DNA of 64,000 nucleotides, taken from NCBI RefSeq assembly GCF_000526215.1, contig NZ_JAFQ01000004.1, forward strand, positions 744,001-808,000, read 5' to 3'. Shown here piece after piece: positions 18,160-28,036 of the stretch; within the stretch, counting starts at the first letter, position 1, and each line of letters begins with the position of its first letter. The stretch comes from Nocardia sp. BMG51109 (lineage in GTDB: Bacteria; Actinomycetota; Actinomycetes; Mycobacteriales; Mycobacteriaceae). The notes under the pieces are model-generated. The model made no database searches. It was not told the origin of the DNA and saw only the letters and a program-made list of their open reading frames with translations. The position numbers and the translations under genes were made by a program.

Positions 18160-18495
18160 TTAACTGGCATCTGGCCGTGCCCGTTGGCGGTCCAGAGCAC
18201 CATCTCGACCTGGCTCGAGCCAACTGCCGTCGTTCGCGCGTACCCAGGCGTGGAGGAGGCCGGGCACGCTGTCGGTGAGCCTGAGGCAGCCGGCTTTGAT
18301 CTTCATGGCGATCTTGTGGCGGCCGAAGCCGGTGGTTGTCTTGGTGGGGATGGCTTGACCGAGGTGGACGATGACGGGCCGCGCGGGTGTGACGGCGCGT
18401 CGTAGTGGGGGACTGAACGCCTCTGGTGCCGGGTCTGGTCCGGTCGGACCCTGCGTCACCGACCTCAGCGTGCCGGTCAAGTACAGGCGAGTCAC
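18160..18495 (-). pseudogene. Probable gene remnant, unknown
   Basis: An open frame of 111 codons with protein-like composition (PVIVHLGQAIPTKTTTGFG, then PGLLHAWVRANDGSWL). No family recognised and no convincing ribosome site. It lies in a stretch without intact genes next to another fragment on the same strand, so I read it as the remains of a mobile-element gene. Confidence 0.3.
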
Positions 18496-18501
18496 ATCGC
18501 C

Positions 18502-18765
18502 CTACCGTCTTCGCTGTACCCCTGGTCGTCCGGAAGGATCGGGGTGTGCGAGCGGACGGGTATGGCTTTTCACATTCGCTGCCTGGATGGCTACGTAGGC
18601 TCTGCCGTCCGTTCCGCTGCTTCTTCCTGACCGCTGATTAGGGACTGCGGCATGGATCGCTGCGTAGGGCAATGCCTCGCGCGGGAACCCGGTCACCGCC
18701 ACCGTCGCCACCCACTCCGACCCGACCTCCAGATGGCGGGTTGGCGTGGCAGGCGAACCATCCAC
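18502..18765 (-). pseudogene. Possible fragment of a conjugation ATPase-like gene
   Basis: The stretch LEVGSEWVATVAVTGFPREA resembles a region I remember from actinobacterial SCO6880-type conjugation proteins, in which a strand rich in V, A and T precedes a Gly-Phe/Tyr-Pro turn. The rest of the frame does not continue as such a protein, so at most a remnant is present. This is from memory of the family only. Confidence 0.22.
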
Positions 18766-19220
18766 GCTCGCGCCGAGTGCTTGGCCTCAACGAGACCGAC
18801 ACCGAGACGCCGGGCCCAAACAGCGAGACTCGACGCAGACCAGCGAGACATCCTGTCTCGCACCATGCCCGCCAGTCTCGGCACCGGCCCGCGACCGGCC
18901 GTACCCAGCACAGACGAGAAAAGATCGAAAAACTTTCGCGAAGGGGTTTACAAGCCCACGACGAGAGGTACGCTAGTTGACCCAGTGTGTCGAGCAGAGC
19001 CTACAGCACACCCATAGTACAACTTGAGGATTCCCAGGGTATGCCGTCGGTGAGGGTTCGTCAAGCTGGGACCACAACTGAACGCCACGTGTGATCGCTG
19101 GCCTCGACGGGTGCCATGGCAATCGAGGAGTCGAAGCGGGCACAACCGAACCCGACAACCGCGACCGACGCCCGCGGCACCCCGCCACAAGCAGAGGGGC
19201 CGCGGGCAATGGAGGCACCC
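18766..19220. other. Upstream region of the recombinase operon
   Basis: No intact gene is visible. The section around 18911-18960 and 18975-19030 is AT-richer than its surroundings and is a good place for the recombinase operon promoter, but I could not fix a -35/-10 pair with confidence. Confidence 0.4.
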
Positions 19221-19559
19221 ATGCGCACACCCGACAACTCCGACGGCAACATCAACGACGACCCCGACGAGAATAAAGACGCCGTAGTGATTCCGCTACG
19301 GCGAAAAGCATCCAGCAACAACTCCGACAATAGCAACGAAAGACCGCCAGTAACTAGCCCTGACCTGCCTATTTGGCGGTACAAGAAATCCAGGAAACGC
19401 GTCGCCGACCAGCGTTATGCTGGTCACGTCCATTATGTTCACGGTGCGCGTGCCGAACAATTGCGTGGCGAACTGGCCGATGTCACTGCGCAATTGGTGG
19501 TGTGGGCCGTGCAACAACAATCCGATGATCGCTCCAGGCAGGATGGTGCCGCCGCATGA
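19221..19559 (+). CDS. Small partner protein of the serine recombinase
   Basis: The product has 112 residues, starting at an ATG that follows GGAGGCACCC. The N-terminal half is disordered and rich in Asn, Asp and Ser; the C-terminal half is helical and basic, then ends in AEQLRGELADVTAQLVVWAVQQQ. An upstream ATG at 19116 is open but lacks a ribosome site. The stop overlaps the start of the recombinase (ATGA), so it is made together with it. It may be an accessory or directionality protein, inferred only from position. Confidence 0.6.
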   Translation: MRTPDNSDGNINDDPDENKDAVVIPLRRKASSNNSDNSNERPPVTSPDLPIWRYKKSRKRVADQRYAGHVHYVHGARAEQLRGELADVTAQLVVWAVQQQSDDRSRQDGAAA

Positions 19560-21634
19560 CCCCCGACGACCCGCTCGTGAATCCGCCCGCCCCCGCGCTG
19601 ACCCACCGGACGGCATCGCTGTCGGGGTCCGTGCCGGTGTCGGGGCCGTCGGGGTTGTCCGACTACGCGGTGTCGCCGCTGGGGATGCCGGTCGCGGTGC
19701 TGCGCGACGAGGTGCGGGTGGCGTTTCTGGGCCGCACCTCCACCGAGGATCAGCAGGACCCGCGTCAGTCGATGCTGCGGCAGCTGAACAACTGCAAGAC
19801 CGCGATCCCCGACTCGTGGGTGATCGTGGCGCACTTCTACGACGTCGAGTCCGGCCGCATGGACCTCGAAGACCGCGGCCACGGCAGCGACTACGACCGC
19901 TTCGACATCCCCATCGCCCGCGACGGCGGCGTCGCCGACCTCCGCGACGAAGCCGCCCACCCCGGCCGCCGCTTCGACGTCGTGATCTGCGAAGCCGTCT
20001 CCCGCGTCGCGCGGCGCACCTACGAGGGCCTGTCGATCGAACGCGAACTCGAAAACGTCGAAGTGCCGCTGTTCGCGGCGAACGAGCCGATCACCCTGAC
20101 CGGCAGTCGTGCCCAGCGCATCCTGCAACGCAGGATCAACCAATCCGTCGCCGAATACGAAGTCCTCAACACTCTCGAACAATCCTGGGGCGGACTGTGC
20201 ACTCACGTGCGTGAGGGCTGGAACATTGGCAAACCCCCGTACGGGTACAAGGCCAAGACCTATCGGCATCCGAATCCGACCAAAGCGACCAAGGGCCAGA
20301 CCAAGACCCGGCTGGAACCCGACGGGGCGCGCGGAGAGACGGTCACCCAGATCGCACTGTGGCGCTACCACGAAGGGCTCGGCTACGACACCATCGCCGA
20401 GCGGCTCAACACCGACCTCGTGAAATACCCGCCGCCGATACCAGCCGGGCGAGAACGCGCTCGTGGCGCCTGGGGCAAGACCAGCGTGTTCGAGATACTC
20501 AAGAACCCCAAATACACCGGCCACCAAGTATTCAACCGCCGCGCATCGCGGTCCCGGCGTGGCAAGGTCAACGACCCGGTGAAGTGGGTGTGGTCCACCG
20601 AACCCGCCCACGAGCCGTTGATCCCGAAATGGATGTACGACGAACTCGCCGCCCGCAAACAAGCCCGGCGCGGCTCCCGCGACGGCAACACCCGCAACAC
20701 CCACCCCGCCACCCGCCGCACCTACCTGCTGCGCAGCATGGTGTTCTGCGGATGCGGACGCCGCATGTTCGGCACCCACCGCCACGACAGCGACTACTAC
20801 ATGTGCTACCCCCGCAGCAACAACCGCGGCCGACCCGACAAATACAGCGGCCACCCCAAAGCCATCTACCTCCGCGAAGACGCCGTCCTCGACGCCATCA
20901 CCCGATTCTTCGCCGACCGCGTCTTCGGCCCCCACCGCCGCGATCTCCTCGCCGCCGACCTCGCCGGCCTCGATGACCGCGCCACACGAGACCGCCACGC
21001 CGAGCGGGAACGGCTCCAACGAGTAGTCGCGGACGTGACCAGGCGGCAGAACTCGATCCTGCGGCAAGCCCAGGACGGCGACCCCGACGACCCCTTCACC
21101 AAGGGGTTGCGTGGCACCTACAACGATCTCGACGCCGAGAAGACCGCCGCACTGTCGGTCATCGCCCAACTCGACGCCGCCGACACCACCGAACCGCATC
21201 GCCCCGGCACCACCGACATCGCACTCCTCGACGCCCTGCCCTACCTGGCGCTCAACCTGGCCGATGCGCCAGAAGCGTTGCTGCGCAAACTGTTCGAGAT
21301 CACCCAGCTCGCCGTCCGGTTGCACGACGACGACCAGGTGACCATCACCATCACCCTGCCCGCCGACCAGGTTCCCGACATCACCCACGCGGCAGAAAGG
21401 ATCACCAACACCATGCACCCTGCACAACAAACGCCTGCCCACGGGGCGGAAACGGGTTGTGTAGATGCTGTACGTGCCCCCGGTCGGGATCGAACCGACA
21501 CTGGACGGATTTTAAGTCCGCTGCCTCTGCCAGTTGGGCTACGGGGGCTCGGTGGGTCAGCCTACCGAATTTGTACGGGCGTCTCGGAATTCTCCGGAAG
21601 TTTGCTCAGTGGACGCCCTCCATCAGTCGGCTGA
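19556..21634 (+). CDS. Large serine recombinase / integrase
   Basis: The open frame codes for 692 residues. After about 55 extra N-terminal residues comes the resolvase-type catalytic domain with VAFLGRTSTEDQQDPRQSML, where the Ser of GRTST is the likely nucleophile, and with conserved arginines later (EAVSRVARRT). The recombinase domain follows (GKPPYGYKAKT, TIAERLNTD, VFEILKNPKYTGH), then a zinc ribbon (VFCGCGRRM and YYMCYP) and a coiled coil. The last 53 or so codons, from about 21475, run antisense through the tRNA gene and into the 3' end of the transporter gene, so this tail is probably not native. It integrates or excises the element to its left. Confidence 0.85.
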   Translation: MTPDDPLVNPPAPALTHRTASLSGSVPVSGPSGLSDYAVSPLGMPVAVLRDEVRVAFLGRTSTEDQQDPRQSMLRQLNNCKTAIPDSWVIVAHFYDVESGRMDLEDRGHGSDYDRFDIPIARDGGVADLRDEAAHPGRRFDVVICEAVSRVARRTYEGLSIERELENVEVPLFAANEPITLTGSRAQRILQRRINQSVAEYEVLNTLEQSWGGLCTHVREGWNIGKPPYGYKAKTYRHPNPTKATKGQTKTRLEPDGARGETVTQIALWRYHEGLGYDTIAERLNTDLVKYPPPIPAGRERARGAWGKTSVFEILKNPKYTGHQVFNRRASRSRRGKVNDPVKWVWSTEPAHEPLIPKWMYDELAARKQARRGSRDGNTRNTHPATRRTYLLRSMVFCGCGRRMFGTHRHDSDYYMCYPRSNNRGRPDKYSGHPKAIYLREDAVLDAITRFFADRVFGPHRRDLLAADLAGLDDRATRDRHAERERLQRVVADVTRRQNSILRQAQDGDPDDPFTKGLRGTYNDLDAEKTAALSVIAQLDAADTTEPHRPGTTDIALLDALPYLALNLADAPEALLRKLFEITQLAVRLHDDDQVTITITLPADQVPDITHAAERITNTMHPAQQTPAHGAETGCVDAVRAPGRDRTDTGRILSPLPLPVGLRGLGGSAYRICTGVSEFSGSLLSGRPPSVG
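21475..21548 (-). tRNA. tRNA with anticodon UAA (Leu by anticodon)
   Basis: The 74-base cloverleaf has a perfect acceptor stem GCCCCCG/CGGGGGC, anticodon stem GCGGA/TCCGT around the loop CTTAAAA (anticodon UAA with U33 in place), a T stem GTCGG/CCGAC with loop TTCGATC, and discriminator A. The D stem has one mismatch. CCA is not encoded. The variable loop is only 5 bases (CCAGT), short for a leucine tRNA. The 3' end of this tRNA faces the recombinase and is the likely attachment site of the element to the left. Confidence 0.88.
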
Positions 21635-23072
21635 CCCGGGGGGCGAGGAAGTAGACCACTGTGCCGACGGCGATGGCGACCAGGCCGGTGATGCCGAAGT
21701 AGGCGATCTCGTGGTCGGGATCGTAGTACTTCGACAGCACGCCGGACATCGCGGTGCCGAGGGCGACAGAGACGAAGTACAGCGACATCATCTGGGCGCG
21801 GTAGGCCGCCGGGGCGAGCTGTGTCGTCACCGACAGGCCGATCGGTGACAGCAGCAGTTCGGAGACCGCGAAGCCGCCGAGGATGAGGAAGACCAGCAGC
21901 GCGGGCACGGTCTTGCCCTCGAACCCGGCCAGCAGGACGAACAGCAGGAACGAGACGCCCATCCCGATCACGCCGAAGGCGAATTTGTGCGGAGTCGTGG
22001 GCGCCCGGTTCCCCAGCTTGGTCCACATGGCCGCGAACAGCGGAGACAGCACGATGATCCAGACCGGCTCCTCCGAGCCGATCCAGTTCGACGGCGCGGT
22101 CCAGCCGAACAGCGACCAGTTCATCCGCTCGTCGGAGTACACCGCGAGCACGGTGAAGATCTGCTGGAACAGCGACCAGAACACGGCGTTGGCGAGGAAC
22201 AGCGGGATGAACGCGCGCACCCGGCTGCGCTCGATGCGCGTCACCTTGCGGCTGTTCAGCAGCACCGCGAAGTAGACGATCGCGGCGAGGGCGATGACGA
22301 CGGTCGTCACATCGGACAGGTTGCCCAGCGTCAGTAGGCGAATCGCCACGGCGAGCACCACGAGGGCCACCGCCGCCACCACGACACCGACCACGGGTCC
22401 GATCTCGTTGCGCGGCAGCGGATTCGGTATCTCCCGGCCGTGCGTGCCCAGATTGCGCCGGAACACCATGTACTGCGCCAGCCCCAGCGCCATCCCGACC
22501 GCGGCCGCGCCGAACCCGTAGTGGAATCCGACGTGGTCCTGCAGCAGGCCGGTGATCAGCGGACCGACGAACGAGCCGAGATTGATACCCAGATAGAACA
22601 GCGTGAAGCCGCCGTCGACCCGAGCATCGCCGGTGTCGTAGAGCGTGCCCAGCAGCGCCGACGCGTTGGCCTTCAGCGCGCCGCTGCCGAGGGCGACCAG
22701 AACCAGGCCGACGCCCACGCCCGGCAGCCCCGGGATCACCGCGAGGGCGATATGCCCGGCCATCACCACGACGCCGCCGTAGAAGACGGTGCGTTCCATG
22801 CCCAGCACGCGGTCGGCAACCCAACCGCCCAGCACGGTCGACAGGTACACCAGGCCGCCGTAGGCGCCGACGATGCCGGTCGCGGTGGACTGCTCCAGCC
22901 CGAGCCCGCCCTCGCCGGCCGAATAGTAGAGGTAGTAGCCCAGGATCGTGAGCATGCCGTAGAACGAGAACCGCTCCCACAGCTCGACCCCGAACAGGTT
23001 CACCAAGCCGACCGGGTGCCCGAAGACGCGGCGGCCGGCACTCCGCTGCGCCGAGTGGGCCACTCCGGTCAT
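21606..23072 (-). CDS. POT/PTR2-family proton-dependent oligopeptide transporter
   Basis: The protein has 488 residues and about 14 hydrophobic segments, the MFS-type fold of the POT family. The first helix contains ELWERFSFYG, the ExxER signature that couples proton and peptide. Another family signature is at GALKANASALLGTLYD, and the FYLGINLGSF segment matches the PTR2 signature region. Such proteins import di- and tripeptides with protons. The ATG at 23070-23072 follows GGAAGGG. It stands between the tRNA and ppx and has no obvious operon partner. Confidence 0.9.
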   Translation of the reverse strand: MTGVAHSAQRSAGRRVFGHPVGLVNLFGVELWERFSFYGMLTILGYYLYYSAGEGGLGLEQSTATGIVGAYGGLVYLSTVLGGWVADRVLGMERTVFYGGVVVMAGHIALAVIPGLPGVGVGLVLVALGSGALKANASALLGTLYDTGDARVDGGFTLFYLGINLGSFVGPLITGLLQDHVGFHYGFGAAAVGMALGLAQYMVFRRNLGTHGREIPNPLPRNEIGPVVGVVVAAVALVVLAVAIRLLTLGNLSDVTTVVIALAAIVYFAVLLNSRKVTRIERSRVRAFIPLFLANAVFWSLFQQIFTVLAVYSDERMNWSLFGWTAPSNWIGSEEPVWIIVLSPLFAAMWTKLGNRAPTTPHKFAFGVIGMGVSFLLFVLLAGFEGKTVPALLVFLILGGFAVSELLLSPIGLSVTTQLAPAAYRAQMMSLYFVSVALGTAMSGVLSKYYDPDHEIAYFGITGLVAIAVGTVVYFLAPRVSRLMEGVH

Positions 23073-23500
23073 ATACTCGACCCTTCCATGTCACGCAATT
23101 CTTCAGCAACCGGGCGCCGGTTGCCTCGATTCGAGCGACCCGGATTTCGTGTCGCCCCCCGCAGGGAGCGTAACTGGACATCTGTATCCATGAGGTGCGT
23201 TCCGGTCGCACTGTTCAGTTCGCGCACCGTTTGCGTGCATTGTGCCCAACGCGCCGAACCCGAACTGACCACAATGCGCCACCGTCCCACCCGGCCATCT
23301 CGGCAGGAAACGACCGGACCGGACGAATCGCCGACAACATGACGCACGATCCGGAGGCAACCGCGGCTGTCCGGGACCGACGCGTGCGCCACGGGCCGAA
23401 CCGGCGCACCCGCGAGGATCGGTCCGACGGCCGCGACCCATGCCATCGGCGAACCGATGCCATTGCCCCACAGGATGATTCGGCGAAACGACGCGGACGG
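23073..23500. other. Intergenic region upstream of the peptide transporter
   Basis: The 428 bases hold no supportable gene; open frames on both strands are high-GC artefacts. This is the leader/promoter region of the POT gene. I see no riboswitch or hairpin that I can name. Confidence 0.45.
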
Positions 23501-24448
23501 TCAGGCGATCGAGAGAGCGATGCCGTCGAGGATGTCGTGCTCGCTCACGATCAGCTCGGCGATGCCGGCCCGCCGGGCCAGCTCGTCGGCGAGCACCTCG
23601 GTGATCACGCCACCGCCGCCGATCACGTCGACCCGGCCCGGATGTATCGGACCTAATGCGGCACGTTCGTCGTGGTTCATCCCGATCAGCCGATCGCAGA
23701 CCTCCCGCACCCGGGGCAGGCTCAGCCGGGTGCGGTGCACCTCCTCCGAGTCGTACTCGGGCAAATCGAGCGCAACCGCGGCGAGGGTCGTCATCGTCCC
23801 CGCGACGCCCACCCAGGTGCGCGCCCGCTCCACCGGCACCACGCCGAACGCCTGCGCCAGGCGCTGCGCGGCGAAGAACCGCGCCGACGCGACCTCCTCG
23901 GGAGTGGGCGGATCGCCGTGCAGGCAGCGCTCGGTGATGCGGACGCAGCCGATGTCGGCGGAATAGGCCGACTCCACGCCCGTGCCGTCGCCCAGCACCA
24001 CCTCGGTGGATCCGCCGCCGAGATCGACGACGACGAACGGGCCCTCGGCACCGGACAATTCGCCGACCGCACCGGCGAACGACAGCCGCGCCTCCTCGTC
24101 GCCGGTGATGACCTCGGCCTCGGCGCCCGGTACCACGCGCCCCAATTCCGTTGCGGCCATGGCGAAGAAGTCGTCGCGGTTGCGGGCGTCGCGGGTGGCC
24201 GACGTGGCGACCATGCGCACCCTGGCCACCCCCGCCTCGACCATCCGGTCCACGTAGTCGTGCAGCGCCACCCGGGTGCGTTCGATCGCCTCCGGATTCA
24301 GCTCGCCGCTGGCGTCCACGCCCTTCCCGAGGCGCACGATCCGCATCTCCCGGTGCACATCGGACAGTGCCCCGTCGGCGCCGACCTCCGCGATCAGTAA
24401 CCGGATCGAATTCGTGCCGCAGTCGACGGCGGCCACCCGGTCACTCAT
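23501..24448 (-). CDS. ppx: Ppx/GppA-family exopolyphosphatase
   Basis: The product has 315 residues of the ASKHA fold. The phosphate-1 motif VAAVDCGTNSIRLLIAEV is at the N-terminus, phosphate-2 appears as FVVVDLGGGSTEVVLG, and an adenosine-like segment at VDVIGGGGVITEVL. The family hydrolyses polyphosphate or pppGpp, and mycobacterial orthologues act on short polyphosphate. The ATG at 24446-24448 overlaps the stop of the DUF501 gene (ATGAGTGA), which puts it last in the eno - ftsB - DUF501 - ppx run, as in mycobacteria. Confidence 0.92.
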   Translation of the reverse strand: MSDRVAAVDCGTNSIRLLIAEVGADGALSDVHREMRIVRLGKGVDASGELNPEAIERTRVALHDYVDRMVEAGVARVRMVATSATRDARNRDDFFAMAATELGRVVPGAEAEVITGDEEARLSFAGAVGELSGAEGPFVVVDLGGGSTEVVLGDGTGVESAYSADIGCVRITERCLHGDPPTPEEVASARFFAAQRLAQAFGVVPVERARTWVGVAGTMTTLAAVALDLPEYDSEEVHRTRLSLPRVREVCDRLIGMNHDERAALGPIHPGRVDVIGGGGVITEVLADELARRAGIAELIVSEHDILDGIALSIA

Positions 24449-24980
24449 CGCTGTCCTTTCCCGCCGCATCCGGCTGCTCGTACTTCGGCCAGTCTGCCGC
24501 AACGGCGGTGCCGCGCAACCCGTTGTCGGCGGCCAGCGCCACCGCCTCGTCACCGAGCGGATTCACCCCCGGCCCCTTCGCCAGCGCGTGCGCCATCAGC
24601 ACGTGCAGACACTTCACTCGCGTCGGCATGCCGCCGCCGCTGAAATCCGTTCCCAGCGACTCGATCTCGTCGCGCTCGGCCAGGTAGCTCTCGTGCGCCG
24701 CACGGTAGGCGGCGGCCAGCTTCGCATCGGTGCGCAGCCGCTCGGACATGTCCTTCATCAGCCCGGCCGCCTCCTGCCGGCTCGCCTCCAGGGTCAGCCG
24801 CGGATCGGTCAGGTAGTACAGCGTCGGGAACGGCGTGCCGTCGGGCAGCCGCGGCGCCGTCCTGACCACGGCGGGCTGACCGTCGGGGGTGCGGTAGGCG
24901 ATGCCGAGCACGCCACGCGGCACCCGGCCCAGCTGCCGGGCGACGATCTCCAGATCGGCCTCGCTCGCGGGCTCTGTCAC
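24441..24980 (-). CDS. DUF501 protein
   Basis: The protein has 179 residues. The N-terminal third (EIVARQLGRVPRGVLGIAYR, then PTLYYLTDPRL) and the C-terminal GGMPTRVKCLHVLMAHALAKGPGVNPLGDEA are the conserved blocks of DUF501, an actinobacterial family always found between ftsB and ppx. Conserved Cys and His in the second block suggest a metal or catalytic site. The GTG at 24978-24980 overlaps the ftsB stop (GTGA), and the stop overlaps the ppx start. The function is not known. Confidence 0.92.
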   Translation of the reverse strand: MTEPASEADLEIVARQLGRVPRGVLGIAYRTPDGQPAVVRTAPRLPDGTPFPTLYYLTDPRLTLEASRQEAAGLMKDMSERLRTDAKLAAAYRAAHESYLAERDEIESLGTDFSGGGMPTRVKCLHVLMAHALAKGPGVNPLGDEAVALAADNGLRGTAVAADWPKYEQPDAAGKDSDE

Positions 24981-25582
24981 CGGGGCGCTCCTTCCGGGCT
25001 CGCGGGCGGGGGTGCGGATTGCGGCGCGGACATGCTGCGCCACAGCTCGGTGTACCAGGGGTCGGGTCGGCGCGGCCGCGGGGTCAGCGCCGGAACCGGC
25101 GGCTGTTCGATACCGGGCACCTGCACGATATAGGCGGTCTCGCCGGGCATCACCAGCCGCAGCCGATCGCGTGCCTCGGAACGGATGTAGGCCGGATCCT
25201 GTTGCTGCGCACGGCGGTCGCGCAGGTAGGCCAGATCGGCCTCCAGCTCCTTGCGCTGCTGCGCCAGCTGGGCCGATTCGGAACGCTGGCTGAAATAGGT
25301 GCGCATCGGCACGGCCAGGGTCAGCGCCAGCGCGCACAGCACCGCGGCCAGGATCACGGCCCGGCCGGTGGACAGTCCCAGGATCTTGCGTTCGTGCTTG
25401 TCGCGCGCCGCCGCGGACCGGCCGGACGCGGTGCGCCGCTGGACGGTCCGCTTGCCGGCGGTGGTGCGGGACGCGGAGCCGGCCCCGGTGGCCGACTTCT
25501 CCGGACGGGAACGACCGGCCCGCGACGAGCGGCGGTCACCGCGTCCGGCCGGACTGGTACCGCGCGCCCGTCGTTCCGTCAT
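24977..25582 (-). CDS. ftsB: FtsB/DivIC-type septum formation protein
   Basis: The protein has 201 residues: a basic, disordered cytosolic N-terminus of about 70 residues, one transmembrane helix (AVILAAVLCALALTLAVPM), then a coiled coil (RSESAQLAQQRKELEADLAYL) and the conserved DPAYIRSEARDRLRLVMPGE block of the DivIC/FtsB family, ending in a Pro-rich tail. FtsB works with FtsL and FtsQ in the divisome, with its coiled coil outside the membrane. It lies 45 bases after eno and overlaps DUF501 by GTGA, the standard actinobacterial arrangement. Confidence 0.92.
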   Translation of the reverse strand: MTERRARGTSPAGRGDRRSSRAGRSRPEKSATGAGSASRTTAGKRTVQRRTASGRSAAARDKHERKILGLSTGRAVILAAVLCALALTLAVPMRTYFSQRSESAQLAQQRKELEADLAYLRDRRAQQQDPAYIRSEARDRLRLVMPGETAYIVQVPGIEQPPVPALTPRPRRPDPWYTELWRSMSAPQSAPPPASPEGAPR

Positions 25583-25627
25583 ATCTCACACCCCGGGGAT
25601 CGGCCATTCACAACCGTTCCGACGGTA

Positions 25628-27004
<1,377 letters not shown>

Positions 27005-27153
27005 CTAACGTAGGCACCGCGAACCCACCGTCGGCCCATGCCGGGTCCGCGCACTCGGGCAGCCGAGGTCGAGTCCGTACCGGTGAGCCCGCCGCAGCCG
27101 GTACGCACGCGCGCACGGATCGGCCCGGGCGGGTTCGTGGCGATTCGACCGGT

Positions 27154-27909
27154 TCAGGCTCGCCGGCCGACGCTGTAGGCGGCGGCGCAGTCGCGCACTC
27201 TGTTCAGGTAGGCGGTGGACTGGTTGTAGGTGAGCAACGCGCGCTGCCAGCCCTCCGCGGTGGTGAGGACGCCGCCGCTGACGCACAGGTAGCGGGCGGC
27301 GGACAGGGCGGCGTCATCGATGTTGTCCGGATCGGCGACGCCGTCGCCGTTGGCGTCCACACCCCAGCGCTGCCAGGTTTCGGGCAGGAACTGGAACGGG
27401 CCCATCGCGCGCACGTAGACGGGCTCGCCGACACCGGCCGACGCCGCCTCGTCGACGATGCGCGCCACGCCGGGCGAACCGTCCAGGGGCACACCGCGAA
27501 TCGGCGGGCTCACCGCACCGTCGTCCCCGAGCCGGGAGCTGCCGTGGCTGCCGTGTTTGCTCTCCACCCGGGCGATACCGGCGACCGTGGTCCAGCCGAC
27601 GCCGCACTCCGGCTGCGAACGCGCCATCACGGCGGCGGCATAGCCGTACGCCTGCAGCGCCACCGACGGAATGCCCAGCCCGTCGGACTGTTCGTCGGCC
27701 CATTCGCGCAGCTGCTCGGCGCTGCGTCCGGGCGCGTCGAGTTCGATCGGCGGGACCGGGGCGCCCGCGCCCGGCGGGAATCCGTCCGGGATCGGCGGCA
27801 GCTTCCCCACTCCCCCGCAACCGGACAGCACAACTGCGGCCGCGACGGCGACGAGAACGCCGGCGCGGACCCTGGAGACGGCGCGAGCACCGGTCTTGTT
27901 CGGACACAC
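27154..27909 (-). CDS. lpqU: LpqU-like lipoprotein lytic transglycosylase
   Basis: The product has 251 residues. A signal peptide with lipobox LSGC (cysteine near residue 31) marks a lipoprotein. The rest is an SLT-type lysozyme fold: GIARVESKHGSHG holds the likely catalytic glutamate, then AMGPFQFLPETWQRWGVDANGDG, and NIDDAALSAARYLC. It would cleave glycan strands of peptidoglycan. The position directly before eno matches lpqU in mycobacteria. The gene starts with ATG at 27907-27909. Confidence 0.88.
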   Translation of the reverse strand: MCPNKTGARAVSRVRAGVLVAVAAAVVLSGCGGVGKLPPIPDGFPPGAGAPVPPIELDAPGRSAEQLREWADEQSDGLGIPSVALQAYGYAAAVMARSQPECGVGWTTVAGIARVESKHGSHGSSRLGDDGAVSPPIRGVPLDGSPGVARIVDEAASAGVGEPVYVRAMGPFQFLPETWQRWGVDANGDGVADPDNIDDAALSAARYLCVSGGVLTTAEGWQRALLTYNQSTAYLNRVRDCAAAYSVGRRA

Positions 27910-28036
27910 CCTTCCATCATCCGGATTCCCGCGAGTACCCGGCTACGACATACCCGCGCGACACGTCCGACCTCGGCCGTGTCGACCCGCAGTTGCCCGA
28001 GGCGTGCCGATCGGTGCGTACCCGCCGATACGCCGT

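Noticed and set aside
1..19220. Search for a second copy of the tRNA 3' end as left attachment site
   Set aside because: By eye no stretch resembling the T arm and acceptor end was found, so the left border of the element is not claimed.
21562..23211. 549-codon minus-strand frame over the POT gene
   Set aside because: Arg/Gly-rich shadow; the +1 frame has clear transmembrane helices and PTR2 signatures.
23073..23446. 125-codon open frame before the peptide transporter
   Set aside because: No ribosome site, mixed composition; more likely leader DNA.
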